A stretch of DNA of 64,000 bases, from contig NC_049984.1 in NCBI RefSeq assembly GCF_000003815.2, forward strand, positions 13,835,985 to 13,899,984, written 5' to 3'. The notes beneath the pieces were generated by a model, which saw only the letters and a program-made list of their open reading frames with translations, was not told the origin of the DNA and did not search any database. How positions within the stretch are numbered: position 1 is the first letter of the stretch; every line of letters begins with the position of its first letter. Origin of the DNA: Branchiostoma floridae (lineage: Eukaryota > Chordata > Leptocardii > Amphioxiformes > Branchiostomatidae). This document shows, piece after piece, positions 47,400 through 60,200 of this stretch. The position numbers and the translations under genes were made by a program.

Positions 47400-50135
47400 C
47401 TAGCAGTTTCCGCCAGCATAACAGACATTGTGGAGCACATCATGTGCCTCCTTCACACCATTGTTGTTTGCATGTTCGAGAAGTTTCCTGGCCTCCCTGT
47501 ACAAATAGATTGGAAAAAATTAGATAAGTAATAGATGAATGTACATAACTGATCCCTTACCACAACTTAAAGTGCAATTTTTAATGCCCTTTGACTACAA
47601 ACATAACTGGGTCTTACCCATCCCTGACATCTGTCTCCAGCCCCTTCAGGTGAGCGATGGCAAGGTTGTACGAGGCATGGGCGTGGCCCTGGTCAGCTGC
47701 CTTCCTGTAAATGATATAATAAAACACCAATAGATAAACAATTGGGAAGAATCTGAGTCTCATAGAGATTTTGATCAGGGGATTGGAAGAAAGAAGACTA
47801 TTAGTATACATAAGGAGATTTTCAATTTTGTTTAAAAACAAAAATGAAAGGAGGAAGGTAAACCGATCACCATGCAGGTCTTGCAAGTACTCATAAAAGA
47901 AAAGCTACCTCATCCAATCCATGGCCATCTTATGGTCCTTGTCCACCCCTCTCCCCTCCAGGTACCTGTGGGCTACAAAGTGCTGGGCCTGTGGGTACCC
48001 CAGGTGGGCGTAGCCATTGGTCACGTGGAAGTGCAGGTGCTCGAAGTAGTTGTAGGCATAGTAGGCAAACCCAACCACAAACAGGATGACCAGGACCTGG
48101 GGAGTGAGTACAGAGTTTAGAGTGGATAACCTCAATCATTGCTGAAAATTGTGCAGCTCAGTTTCAATTCAAAACAATTACTGTTCACATCATAAATAGG
48201 ACCAACTTTTTTGAAAAGTGAAAAATGTAATAAGATCTTTTTACCTTGCTAATATGCACTTTAAACTTCAATACTGTAGCTTTATGTGAATGTACCTCGT
48301 CAGAATACATCTTTAAAACACCTCGCAAGACACACGTAGGTCTTCAGCCGCTTTACCTACCACCCACACAAGCGAATGCTGCTGCAGGAAATGGTTACAT
48401 ATATGGCTATGGAATGCAACTGTGGCATAACCTTCAGTGCTGGCCTCTTAGGTTTGTATCTAAACCCTGTCAATACCCTAACCTAAACATGACCTCCTGA
48501 GTCAGGCTGTATCAACAAGAGATAAGAAAATATTTAGGAGATAACAAACCCTCCACAGAAGTGGATCTACAAACACGGAACATTTGGCAACTTGTCATCG
48601 TCTAGAGGGTGTTAAGATGTTTCTCACAATTCTTTGTTTATAATCTGATGTTGACTTGAATCCAAGAAATAACTTAACCCAAATTGGCTCTATGTGATGA
48701 CTACATGGGTCTTTTGTTATCACCAGAATTCTGGAGTTCTGATCCAATTTATAGTTAAAGGGCTAACAACTGATCATGTTAAAAATAGGTGACACTCAAC
48801 ACCTTAATTGAGCTAACAGGCTAAATGCACAGCTAGGACTTGTGGTTCTTACCCATAATACTGGAAAAGAAAATAATAGCAAAACATTTTTCAACCCTAA
48901 ATAATTTATTTTTACATCTGACAGATAATACCAACAAACAAAATATTTTTTTCCATTTCATTTTCCATTGCTTTTCAACCCAACCACTTAGCCAGATAAT
49001 AACAGACAAAAGGACGACCCTCCCTGACGTATCAATAGTTGCCATGGTAACAAGAGCCACACCAAGTAATCCTGTCCAATCAACCACTGAATTATTGATG
49101 CCCCTATTGTTGTTCTGCATAACGTTACACACCCCATGCAGTCAAACATTTCAATGCAGCATAACATTATAGAAATTTTCTTTTACGGAATGCATTATCA
49201 CTGATAACAAGAAAGCTTGCCTTTGTCCTTGCTGATATTAGTGATAACATGCCACCTCAATGCAAGGAAGTCAAAGTAAAAACAAGTTTCCAACTGTGAA
49301 GGTTGCACACTTACATAATGTGCAATTTCGACCTGATCTCTGTTTTGTAGTATGGTGTTCATTTGGGGTATTTCAAGAGGAGTTACTTCCTCCTGGAATT
49401 GAAATGAAAATAATGTACACTTTGGGTACCTACTGGTTGCAAAATACACCTGATATTATTGTTATTATTATTATTATAGACAGGCCCAGAAGAAAAGTTA
49501 GAAGAATTGTGGTTGAGTTTTGTCTGCAGGGAGTGGTTTGGAAAATTCTAGATCCTACAGATAACATTCTATCCAATGTTTACTGGCAGGTGTTGAAGCA
49601 TCTAGTATTTTTGTTTTCTTGACATGCCTTATCATAAAACTTAAGAAATGAACACTGAAAAATTTTATAGAACACATTTCATATTGACTTGTCTGTTTCT
49701 TTTGACCAAATTTTTCTAAAGCATTCACTGTATCAACTCAACCGTTAACGGTGTACCTGTATAATTTACGAACCTGTAATGTGACATAACTATTTGATAA
49801 ACTGCACGACATCAAAACCAGAAGTGTGGAAGAAGAATTTACTGTTATCCTCATTGTATCGTGAAGAAATTTCAATCCCACAACCTCGACAAGAACCTAC
49901 TTCCCCAAATCTTTCACGGAGACAGAATTCTGCATACCTCTAAGGCGGTGACCCACCACGGGTCGGGCTTCTTGCGCCGTGCCAGGTAAACTTTCTTACT
50001 GAGCTCGTGGAACCACTCCTCCTGGGTGATGTCCCGCTCCCCCTTCTCAGCCTGCTCCGCCGAGCCCGTGTGTCTTTCCCTCACACCTGCAGACCCCTGG
50101 CCTAGGAGAGGCTCCCGATCACCCATACCGTCCAT
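47400..50135 (-). CDS. Small membrane-anchored Sel1-like repeat protein
   Basis: Four exons (minus): 49938-50135, 47909-48096, 47618-47704, 47400-47496; 189 aa. The N-terminal 66 residues are hydrophilic and carry DREPLLG, an acidic dileucine (DxxxLL) endolysosomal sorting-type motif. A single helix follows (VLVILFVVGFAYYAYNYF, about 67-84). Then come two Sel1-like (TPR-related) repeats: YPQAQHFVAHRYLEGRGVDK...AMDWMRKAADQG and HASYNLAIAHLKG...EARKLLEHANNNG. They end at VCYAGGNC and stop. Sel1 repeats are protein-interaction modules. An in-frame Met at 50231 would add 32 residues; I prefer 50135 because the added part looks like untranslated sequence. I cannot name the orthologue. It is divergent from ZC3H18. 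Confidence 0.8.
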
Positions 50136-51200
50136 AACGGACCCAGGAGAAGCGCGGAGACCAAAAGTTCTGCCCCACCGCTTGACGTACCCTCTCTCCA
50201 AAGAAGGAAAGGAAAATCTGACTTGTCTCACCTGTTCGTGTCACGTGACGACTGGAACATGCCATTGTCAATGATTGTGGTGGGGATACTGGAGACTTGA
50301 AACTTCTGCTTGAGTTAAGAAAAAAAATCACTTCATTTTCAAATCTCACTTTTACCATATCTAAAAGTGAAATTTTCTCTCCCAAAGAATGGAATATGTG
50401 CTTAGAAGAAACTTTACACCACACATGATATTCCTTTGACGAAGCAACCTGTTATTTTAAGATATCCCGCCAGATGGCCCTGTTTAGGTCAGGTGATACA
50501 AACTGACCAATGAGCACGCAAGACTGCTTCTAGTAATGGCGGCGCTTGCCGTGCGTGAGTGACCGCAATCTGTTGGCTTCTTTGCGTACTTTTTGAACAA
50601 TTGCTGATCGTATGGTCTTTCCAAAGTCTCAACCTTTAACCGTGGAAATCGCTACTGTAAATCTTGTCCAATTTTGTTGGTGATCGGCTTCCTGTACTGG
50701 CTCAGTGGGTAAGAGTTTCTAGTAGACATTTCTAGGCCATGGCGGCGTTGTTGTTCCCAAACGTGTGATGGGCGAAGAAAAATCGTCCTGGCGGTTTTAT
50801 AACCCATGCTTTCGTGCTTTGGTTTCCCCGAAAGCTTGCTATATCATCCAAGTTGCTAGCAGGTATGGGAGTTTGACGCCTGGCTAAAAGCCATACATTT
50901 TTCTCTATGTTCGACCCCTCCGTAAAATTCTGCCCTCCCCACCTCTGTTCCGGATTTTCGAACACGCTTGCCATGCTTTCTTTAGTAATTTGATGAACCC
51001 AAGTTAACGAGATTGCTATCGATACAATTTTGACAATCACTCGCACATTTGCCCACGGATTACCAGCTTTGTACTAACGGACAGCTTCAATTTTAGTTAT
51101 TTCTTATGAAATCGAGAGAAGTTGATAATCTTTTCCTTCCCGGTCAGAAATTCATGTCAGCTCAGGTAACGTTACTCAAAACAACTATCTTTCAATGCAG
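50136..51200. promoter_or_regulatory. Probable bidirectional promoter, Sel1-like gene / ZC3H18
   Basis: About 1.1 kb separates the two divergent coding regions. It contains a CCAAT box (GACCAATGAG near 50508) and two ATGGCGGCG words (50537, 50738) like YY1 initiator sites. A good splice donor (CAGTGG|GTAAGAG at about 50709) could end a non-coding first exon of ZC3H18, joining the acceptor at 51200. Transcript ends are not visible, so this is inference. Confidence 0.5.
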
Positions 51201-51242
51201 GACCAGTAGCAGAGAGACCTGTTTGGTACAAGAGTAGCTGCA

Positions 51243-54200
51243 ATGGAGGCAGCTGATGATGAAGGTTCTCCGGTGAGTCTGGGGGAAGAAGAGCTCGGCC
51301 TTTCAGATGACAATGAAGATGAGGCTGACGATGCCTTGCTGGAAGAGGATCCAGCAGATGACAGTGATGTTTCGGACGGAGAACTGAATTCACCAGACAA
51401 TGTTATCGNNNNNNNNNNNNNNNNNNNNNNNNNNNNNNNNNNNNNNNNNNNNNNNNNNNNNNNNNNNNNNNNNNNNNNNNNNNNNNNNNNNNNNNNNNNN
51501 NNNNNNNNGAGGAAAGTGGGACACACAGTGAGAGGAGAGAGGAGGTAGAGAGCAGCAATGAGAGGCGAGACGGAGGTGCCCAGCATGTAGGAAGTTCCAC
51601 CAGTCCTGGTGATCTGACAGATCTGGCCTTCAGTATACCTGACCAGTCAGATTCAAGCCAGGTGCCGGTTGGTAGATCAGATTCCACAGTCCAGGCTCCT
51701 GACCAATCAGAAAATGGCGGCCAAAAAGCTGACCAGTCAGCTCAGGGGGCAGTAGTCGAACCATCGGGTGTTAGCATAAATCAATACGCATGTGATTCGG
51801 CTGACCAATCAGGTCATGATGCTGCTGACCAATCAGACAACATCACCACTGGTAAGTCAGAAGGCGCTGTAGCTGACCAATCAGATGGCAGCAGGGCAGA
51901 GCAGTCCGGTATGGCTGACCAATCGGATCGTGTCTCAGCCGACCAATCAGTGGGCAGCACTGCAAAAGTGCTGTTGAATGTGGACCATGTGACTGCTGAC
52001 CAGTCAGATGCAGCCACGCCTGTGTTAGATGAACATGAAGCTGAGCTGGACTATGATGAGGATGTGGAGGAACACACATCAGTCCACGGGGGTGAGGAAC
52101 CAGAACAACCAGAACCAGACACTTCTAACAAACTGGGTCAGGAGGACAAGGAGGAAGGAGATGGGGAGAAGAAGGTTCGTGTCTGTAAGAGTCATTCTGA
52201 TTTTCTTGACTTGCCCAAAGTATGATCCAGCAGTTGCCAGGTACATTAATCACTACTCCATGAAGTGCATGGGATTGTACAATAGTTGTGCTTTGTTACA
52301 AACGCTTACTAGAAATAGTAGAATCTTACCTGACCATGCAAAAACAAAATAGGGTTGTAAAGTAAACTAAGTAGTAATATCACATCAAAGGGCATCAGTC
52401 TTACAAATGTGTTTTCCTCCATTTTTACTCCCCTTGAACAATTTTCAGGAGGCCACTGATAATGGAGAGAAGAGTGAGGAAGGTGAAGATGATGATGATG
52501 GTGAACTTGGAGAGGTAAGTTTGTCTGAATATTAGTTGGTCAGCTTATAAGTTATATCAATGACATTCACTCTTCAAAAGTGGGTAAGTTCTGCATAACT
52601 TACCTTGTTTTGAATGTATGAATATACTTTCTTAAACTGGATGGTCCTGTCTGTCCATTGCACGACCTAGGTGTGTGAGGGGGGAGTGGGTGCATGTTAC
52701 CAGTGTTTCCGCCTCACCTCAGCTGGGAGGCCGTCCACCTTGGGGCGCGAAAACCGCGAAAATTAAATTTAATTGCAAAACCGCGAACATTAAATTCAAT
52801 TGTAAAACCGCGAAAATTAAATTTAATTGTAAAATCGCGAAAATTAAAGTTAATGGTTAACTGTCGCAAGAAAAAACAAAACAACTAACGTCCGATTAAG
52901 TTCAGTGCCGAAGTGTTATGATCTGTGCCGCGTACCGGTATGCCGCACCGAACGGGTACTACGACTTTTAAAAAGTTCTAGAAACGATTCTTGGACTTTC
53001 AAAAAAGAAATAGCATTTACATATATTCTCTTTTATGTTGTAGTATACTTATAAATCATCTAAAACCTTCCATAGATTGAGAAATTTGCGTTCAGAAATG
53101 CAAAAAACATCGTCTATCGGCGACAGTGAGCGTAATGGCGGCCGAAATCCCGCAATCTCACGTGGTGACTTCTCGCGAGATCTGGGGAAGCTAGCGACGT
53201 CACGGGAAACTAGCGCTGTGATTGGCTAGGATACACAACAGCTACTGACCGCCATTTTTGATGCGTATTTATCCCGAAAATTTCTGCCGTTTTCGGAGAT
53301 TTTGCGGGCTCAAAACTCATATAAAAAGGAACCAAAGTTATACTTGATGTTTTTTACGTCCAGCACCTCTTATGTGAACACTTTATTTTTCCGCTGTGTT
53401 GCCGATAACGAACTTTGAAGGTCGGGGATTTCCCGTGCCAAGCACCCGGTGGGCACATGTTTCTGATCATTGTGTTTTGTTTCGTTTACGATGATTGATG
53501 ATAAAAACAGAGACTAGAGTTTTTAATATCTAGACAAAGTTAGTGTGTTTTCTTATTAAGTTACCTCTCCCAATAACAACTATTAGTTTGTAGTGTAATA
53601 GCGAGATCGACCTACCGCCAAGTTTTCGAAATGTGGCAGGGAAAATTCGCATAACTGAGACCTTGAAAAACGGGTTTTAATGAGATTATCGTATGCGAAA
53701 GGGCGCCGACACACATTGTCAACAATCATAACAATAGCAAAACAAACAGTAAGCGGCTTTCTGACTGTGGACGGCGTCCCCAAGCGTCTAGCTTCAATAC
53801 AAAACACAAAACTGCGGTTTACATTTATCGACTTTGTACAGATTTCTCGGCAAAATGCGGGTCGCATTTTTTTTATGAGGACGGCCTCTGTTTGCGTTCA
53901 AGCCGTCCAAAACGAAATGAGACCGTCAATGGACGGGTGGACGCCCCTCTGGCGGAAACACTGCATGTTACAATGTAGATATTAAGTACTATGTATATAA
54001 GTTCAGCATTCCGTCAGTGAATTTTTTTGTGTCCTGGCAGGCAGTACTGTTTTTTTTTAAATATATTTTTCCAGAGTTAGTAAGACAGAATTTACATGCA
54101 CAAAGTGTAAATAGAAACGCATCTATTTGTACAACAAAAGAAAGGATAAAGAAAACTGAATGATAAAGATATTGTGTGTTGTTTTTACAGGATGATGACC

Positions 54201-57200
54201 TGGAAGAAGGAGAAGTCAAGGATCCATCAGGAAGAAAACCCATGCAGCGCTCCTTGTGTAGATTCTATGTAAAAGGTGTGCAATAATATATCAAGTCTTG
54301 TGTTAACATTCCTTACTTAGAAGTTAGATATCATAAACATAATCCAAAAGTCCAAAGTTGCATCATACAGTGATTCATTATAATTGCCTTCTCAAGCAAG
54401 TCAAGTATGTTTCTTTGTTTATCTGTTTACACAAGAAAAAAGCAATACATGAAATAGGTGCAGGAAGAGGGAAAAGCATATGTACATGTGTATCATGGAA
54501 TGAAAGTAATTTTATTCTCCTGATTTCTACAGGCAACTGTACTTGGGGAGCATCATGTAGATTTCTACATCCAGGTATAAACGACAAAGGTATGCAATGT
54601 CGGTTACTTTGTGTATCCTGTCTCAGGTTTTTGGTCTTACTCTAGTTGCATAAGAATGAAATGAGAATAGATGGAAGAGGGATTTTGAAAGATGAAATAT
54701 AGGATGTGTGTATCTCATCATCATCATCATCCGGGCATGCTGGTTGCACGGATGGACATGACTCTGATCCTCCACCCTTCCCTATCCTCCATAGCCTTGG
54801 GCAGTTCTTTAGCCGAGCAGCCAGTATCTTCACAAAGTTCATGTACATATGTTTTGCATGGTCTGCCTCTGCTTGCATCACCATGTTTGGGAGTCCAGTA
54901 TATACCACTTTGGTTGGTGTTGGAATGTGGTGTTTGTTGTGAATTAATTTTCTTCCCATTGGTGTATTGTAGGTGCCTACTCCATGATTGACAGGTACCA
55001 GAACCAGTTTGGTGGGCCAGGCATCCTGGGTCCCCACCCCATGGGACCCAACATGTGGGTATGTACCAACTTTTGCCTTGTTGTATACTTAATCATATAT
55101 TCATTCTTCTCATGTGATAACGCCAGGGATAGTACCTGATGTTCTGTAATGTACATAAGTGTCAGAATGCATATACAATAATGAATACTCACTGTACTAT
55201 ATGTAGAATCTTCTATGCCTGTTAATGTACAATGTCATTTTTTTCAATTGTACTACCTATCTTATTCACCCATTCCTACCTGTCTGCTTGTCTCCCTAGG
55301 CTGGTCCAGTCCATGCAGAGGAGGACATGCCTCCCCCTCCCATTGCGGAGCCTCCTGTAGAGTCAGCCTGGGAGAGGGGCCTCAGGCATGCTAAAGAGGT
55401 AGGAGACTCTTATTTGATGTACCAGAGAGATGTGACTTGAAACATGATTGGTTCAACTTTGAAAAATATACCACAAGGCGAAACTTTCATGTAGGAATAA
55501 CATCAGTCTCTTAGCTAAAAGATACCAACTGTTTCCATGATTTGGCGGAAGTTGAACGTATGGACAAAATCCGTAGTCGTACCTGCCTCAGTCAAAATAT
55601 GGAAATGCAAAGTAGAAACATAAAAATGTGATAAAATTCACATGCAGCCACTCGCATTGGCAGAGCAATAATGGACCCTTCCAGCCGATCACCATAAGCC
55701 CCGCCCCCTGTTCGATCTCGGGTTCTATTGCCAAACCTCGGTCAAAAACGGCGCGAGTTGCAAAAACATGGCCGCCGCCGCTATACAAGCTGAGGATACC
55801 ATATGACTTTGGTTTAGCTTCTTGGGCCCTGAAATCCTCTCACAACAGGCAGAAAAAAAATGCTATGCATTCTTTGTGTAGGGCTACATCCACTGGGTAC
55901 AGTCGTTTGAGGAGGGGACGTATAAAGTTGCGGTAAGAGCGATATAATTTCAGTCAAAGCGGTAGCGGGAGGCGCTCCATAACATTACCTTGTTGGTGGG
56001 CAAGAGTGCCCGGTTTCTGACATGCGGTTGATGCAGGTGTAAAGCTGGGTACGTATATATGTGACAGGTTTTCTACCGCGTTTGTTGCATGCATGGCATT
56101 TGCATACATGCTCTGGAGAAAAAAACAAATTAAGAAGAAAGCAACTCGGTCACTCACGGAGAGGAAGCTTGTACCACATGACAAATATGAGACCCTACTA
56201 CAAAGTCCGCTAGTGCAGAGTCCCGTCTCTTCAACGTACACTGCTTTACATGTGCATCCTGCCAAGGAACAAAGCAATGCTTTGTAGTGCCTACCCTTCC
56301 CAAAACAACTATACTCAGCTGGTGTAGTCTTAAACAAAAAAGGCATAGCATTTTTTCTTGGCCATTCCAGTCCCACTAGGGCTGTTTTTGACCGAGTATT
56401 CGAAATAGAACAGGGGATTCTATTTGTTCAATATGGTGTTCAGCTGGAAGGGTCCATTGCCATTGGTCCTTCCTTTAATTTAATGACTGTCACTTATCAT
56501 TCACTGAATAGTGGATTGTCTGACTAGTCTCTAAAGATTGATGCTTATAAGTTATATCAGCACATTTGTGTTTCTCTGTAGCTTCGTAAGAAAGCCATGC
56601 AGCGTAAGGAGCAGGACGAAGACTTTGAGGACAAGCGGATGAACCTGTCCCTCCCCGAGGAGGAATTTGACAACAACAAGGAGAATGACTTCTTCAGGAG
56701 GCAGGCCAGCAGGACAGAAGGAGGGCCTTTTGGGTAAGTTTCTTACAACCCAAACTATTTAGTAAGTATATAAAGGCAACAGTGTTTTGATATAGCTATC
56801 ATTTTGTCTCCCTCTCCTTCATTTTTAAGGCTACCATAACAAGGTTTCTGGTATCATTCCAGATAAAAAGGTTCCTGTTGTGTCCTATTTGTTGTGGATG
56901 GCTGTTCAACTTACTACATCACTATTCTAAAGTGTTAGCGCCCCCTGTGTGCTTCTATCTGAATTGCAGGTTCCAAGAAGAAGAGCCAGATTACCCGTTT
57001 GAGCCACCTCCTCCAGATCAGTACTGGCAGCCCGGTCAGTACGAGAACTTCAGTGTTCGCTGGACCCGTGAACCTGAGCCCCACTACACTGTACATAGGG
57101 TGAGTACACAGTCCTAGTACATGTAGGATGTATGGTGCTTTTGTATTTTCTGACCATAAAAAACTTAACGTCTTACTCTTAGGTCAGCATCATGTTGATA

Positions 57201-60200
57201 GAGAAAAACCAGGGGGAACCTGATGACATTGACTGAGGAGTTTTACTATAGGCTACAGGCACACATTCAAACAGCAAACCAGAGATGTTGTATCAAAACT
57301 CCAACAACTCAGCTGTGGTTGAAGTACATGTAGCCTTCTACTTGTTTCTGCACTGGAATGAAATGGTTTTTATTCCACGATGTTGCTTTAGCATTTTGTA
57401 TAGAATATACATATTTTATGTATATGCAAAATATGTGTTTTAAAGTGTTATTTTATGTAGGAAAATAAGAAACACAAAAGAGTCCTGTTCTTTGGATGTA
57501 ATTTTCATTATGTAGAGGTATGTTATTTCGTAGTAACTTTTCCTGTTTCTTGTTCTTTGAGGCGGCGGAACCCTCACCTACAGGAGGGAAACAAAGACAG
57601 GTTAGGAGGAAAACAAAATAAGCAAAAGCTAAAAACTCTTATGGATTCTTGTTGGTTAGCTAAAAACACTTATGAATTCTTTTTAACAGTTTGTGACTGG
57701 CTCAGATGTAGTGTGCATGTCACAAAACTACAAAACGTTTGTTTGCAGCAAAGCAACAAAGCAAAAAAGCTGCATGGCATGCACTTTAATGAAACTGTTA
57801 AATCTTTTGAAACTTTTTTGTTTGGACCTGTTCATTTTAGGTAAGAGTGATCATATTGCTTCTGGTTATTCGGTAGCTCAGTGTTCTAAATACCCAGCTT
57901 CCAGTTTCCTTGAGTTGTTTAACAAACTGCATTGCTCTGCATGAAACTGTTGTTAGACTTCTCCTTTGAATTGTGGCTAGTTTGTTTGCACTGAGGCTAG
58001 TTCCTCTGCATTGTGGCTAGTTTGAAGCTTTGTCTGATGTAAAAACAGGAACATTTCTTCATGGTTTTGGTCTGATTCCAGGAGCGAATGCGAGAGAGGG
58101 AGAGAGAAAGGGAGATGAGAATGAGAGAACGTGAGAGAGCAGACAGGGAAAGAATGAGGGAGCGAAGAAGGGAGCGTCGGCCAAGATCTATGTCACCCCC
58201 GGAAAGGTAGGCCCATTTAAGTATCGGTGTAAAACATGTGGCTGTATGGGGACTCATGTCAGATGATCTAACAACTTTTTCAAAAATCATTTACACTATC
58301 CTTGATGGAACAAAGGAGTTCAGATTAATGTTTTCAACCAAAAAGGAAGCAGTAGCCTCCAAATAAGTCACGAAGCAAGGACTGGATCAAGTTCAATATA
58401 AATAGCATCATGGCGTAGCTTCTATATTTGCTTGTGACCTTGATTGATACTAGATGGTGTCTACTATGGACTCAGTTTGTCATCACAAATGAAGTATGTG
58501 AACTTTTACTGGTGATGCTTTCGCTCGTGTATAATATTATAATAGGCAAAGTTAGATTAGTTTTGTTCACTGAGACTTGATCAACATGATGTAAAGGTTG
58601 ATCCAGCCTGGTTGGATATGTTTGTGTATGGATGATTTTTGTCGCAAGGAGAAATATTGTACTGTTTTCTATTTACAGAAGAGGCCCCAGACCTCCAATG
58701 CCTCAAAGGTGATTGATTTCCTTTTACATTTGTTGTACATCATTACCCATTTTTGTGTTTTGTGGCATGATTCAGTTTGATGAGAAAGGTAAACACATAT
58801 AAGTTATGGCGCACAGGATAGTATGTTTCATTCACCTTTTGAAGTAAAGCATGATTTCTGACCAGAGATATTTGACATTGTTTTATCAGACCACCTCGCC
58901 GACCCAGAGACGACCGGCCAGAGCGGCCGAGACAAGAAGGGAGACCAGACCGAGCAGACAGGCCCAACCGTCCCGACCGGCCTCCGCGATCAGAGGCAAC
59001 GGCCCCGCGGGTGCGAGCGGATGAGTGGAAGGATCCTTGGCGTAGGTCGAAGTCCCCGAAAGGTCGGAAGCCATCTCCCCGTCGCAGCCGGTCGCGGGGT
59101 CGCAGAAGAAGGCGGTCGTCATCTCGAAGATCATCTGTGTCTTATTCTGGCTCCTCCAGGTACCGAGTTTGAATGGTCTTACATTTTTTTAATTGTAGCA
59201 GTGACATTTTGGTATAGCTCCACCTTGACATACTGTTTGGTGTGTCCTTTAAAACACTTAATGTTTCTTGAGTCCTAAAAAAGTAAATGTAACAAAAAGA
59301 TTGATTAGGGTTTGACAAATTTTCTAAAATTCACTTGTCCTATTGGGCAAGTACATAACAAACCTTCTTGTCTGAACCAAATTTTCATTTGCCCGAAATA
59401 TACATAACATTTTCATGTAGTTTTCACCTCAAGCAATAAAAATCTTTTACTATTGTATCTCTTTTTCTGTGTTAATAATTTTTTGATGACATGATTGTGA
59501 AAAGTTATAAGTAAGTCAAAATCTTACTCATGGAAAAATGTCCAGTCAGACAAGTGCGGTAGGACATGCGCTTGCTTGATCATCATTTTCACTGTATTTT
59601 CAATGGGCTTGTCCAACCCTGTTGATGAAGATTCAAACTTTTATTGCTCCCATCCACAGCTTGTCATCGCGTTCCCGGTCCTCCTCCTACTCCTCCTACT
59701 CCAGCCGATCCTCCTCGGGAAGCTCGTACCGCTCTGGGCGCAGCAGCAGCCGCTCGGTGTCGCCGTCCCCGGAGAGGAAAACCAGCCAATCACCAAAGAA
59801 GAAAGAAGGGGCAGAGAAAGAGGGGACGGCTGAGAAGAAACCACCAACTGTTGCTAAGTAAGGACCTTTCCTCAAATGATCCAGTAACTAGGAATGCATT
59901 AAACTCAACTTCTGACTGCATCTCTGTTGTTTGCTGTTATGTCTTTCTAGTGGTAATTTGCGTAGGCTAAAGTACCTCGGTACTGCTAAAACTTGGGGCC
60001 TGATGCATGTAACTAAATGTTACAATATCTTGTAATTTCACAGGAAGGAAGTTTCATCAGAAAAGACATCAAAGGCACCACCTCAGAAGACAAAAGACAA
60101 GGCACCAAAGTATGCATTTTCTTATCTTTTCTCTGCATGTATAGAATTTATTGTGGTCCCTTTTTCATTAACATAATACCAATTGTAATTTTAAGGTGCC

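Noticed and set aside
51403-51687. Minus-strand frame across the N gap
   Set aside because: It is open only because N codons are treated as X; antisense to ZC3H18.
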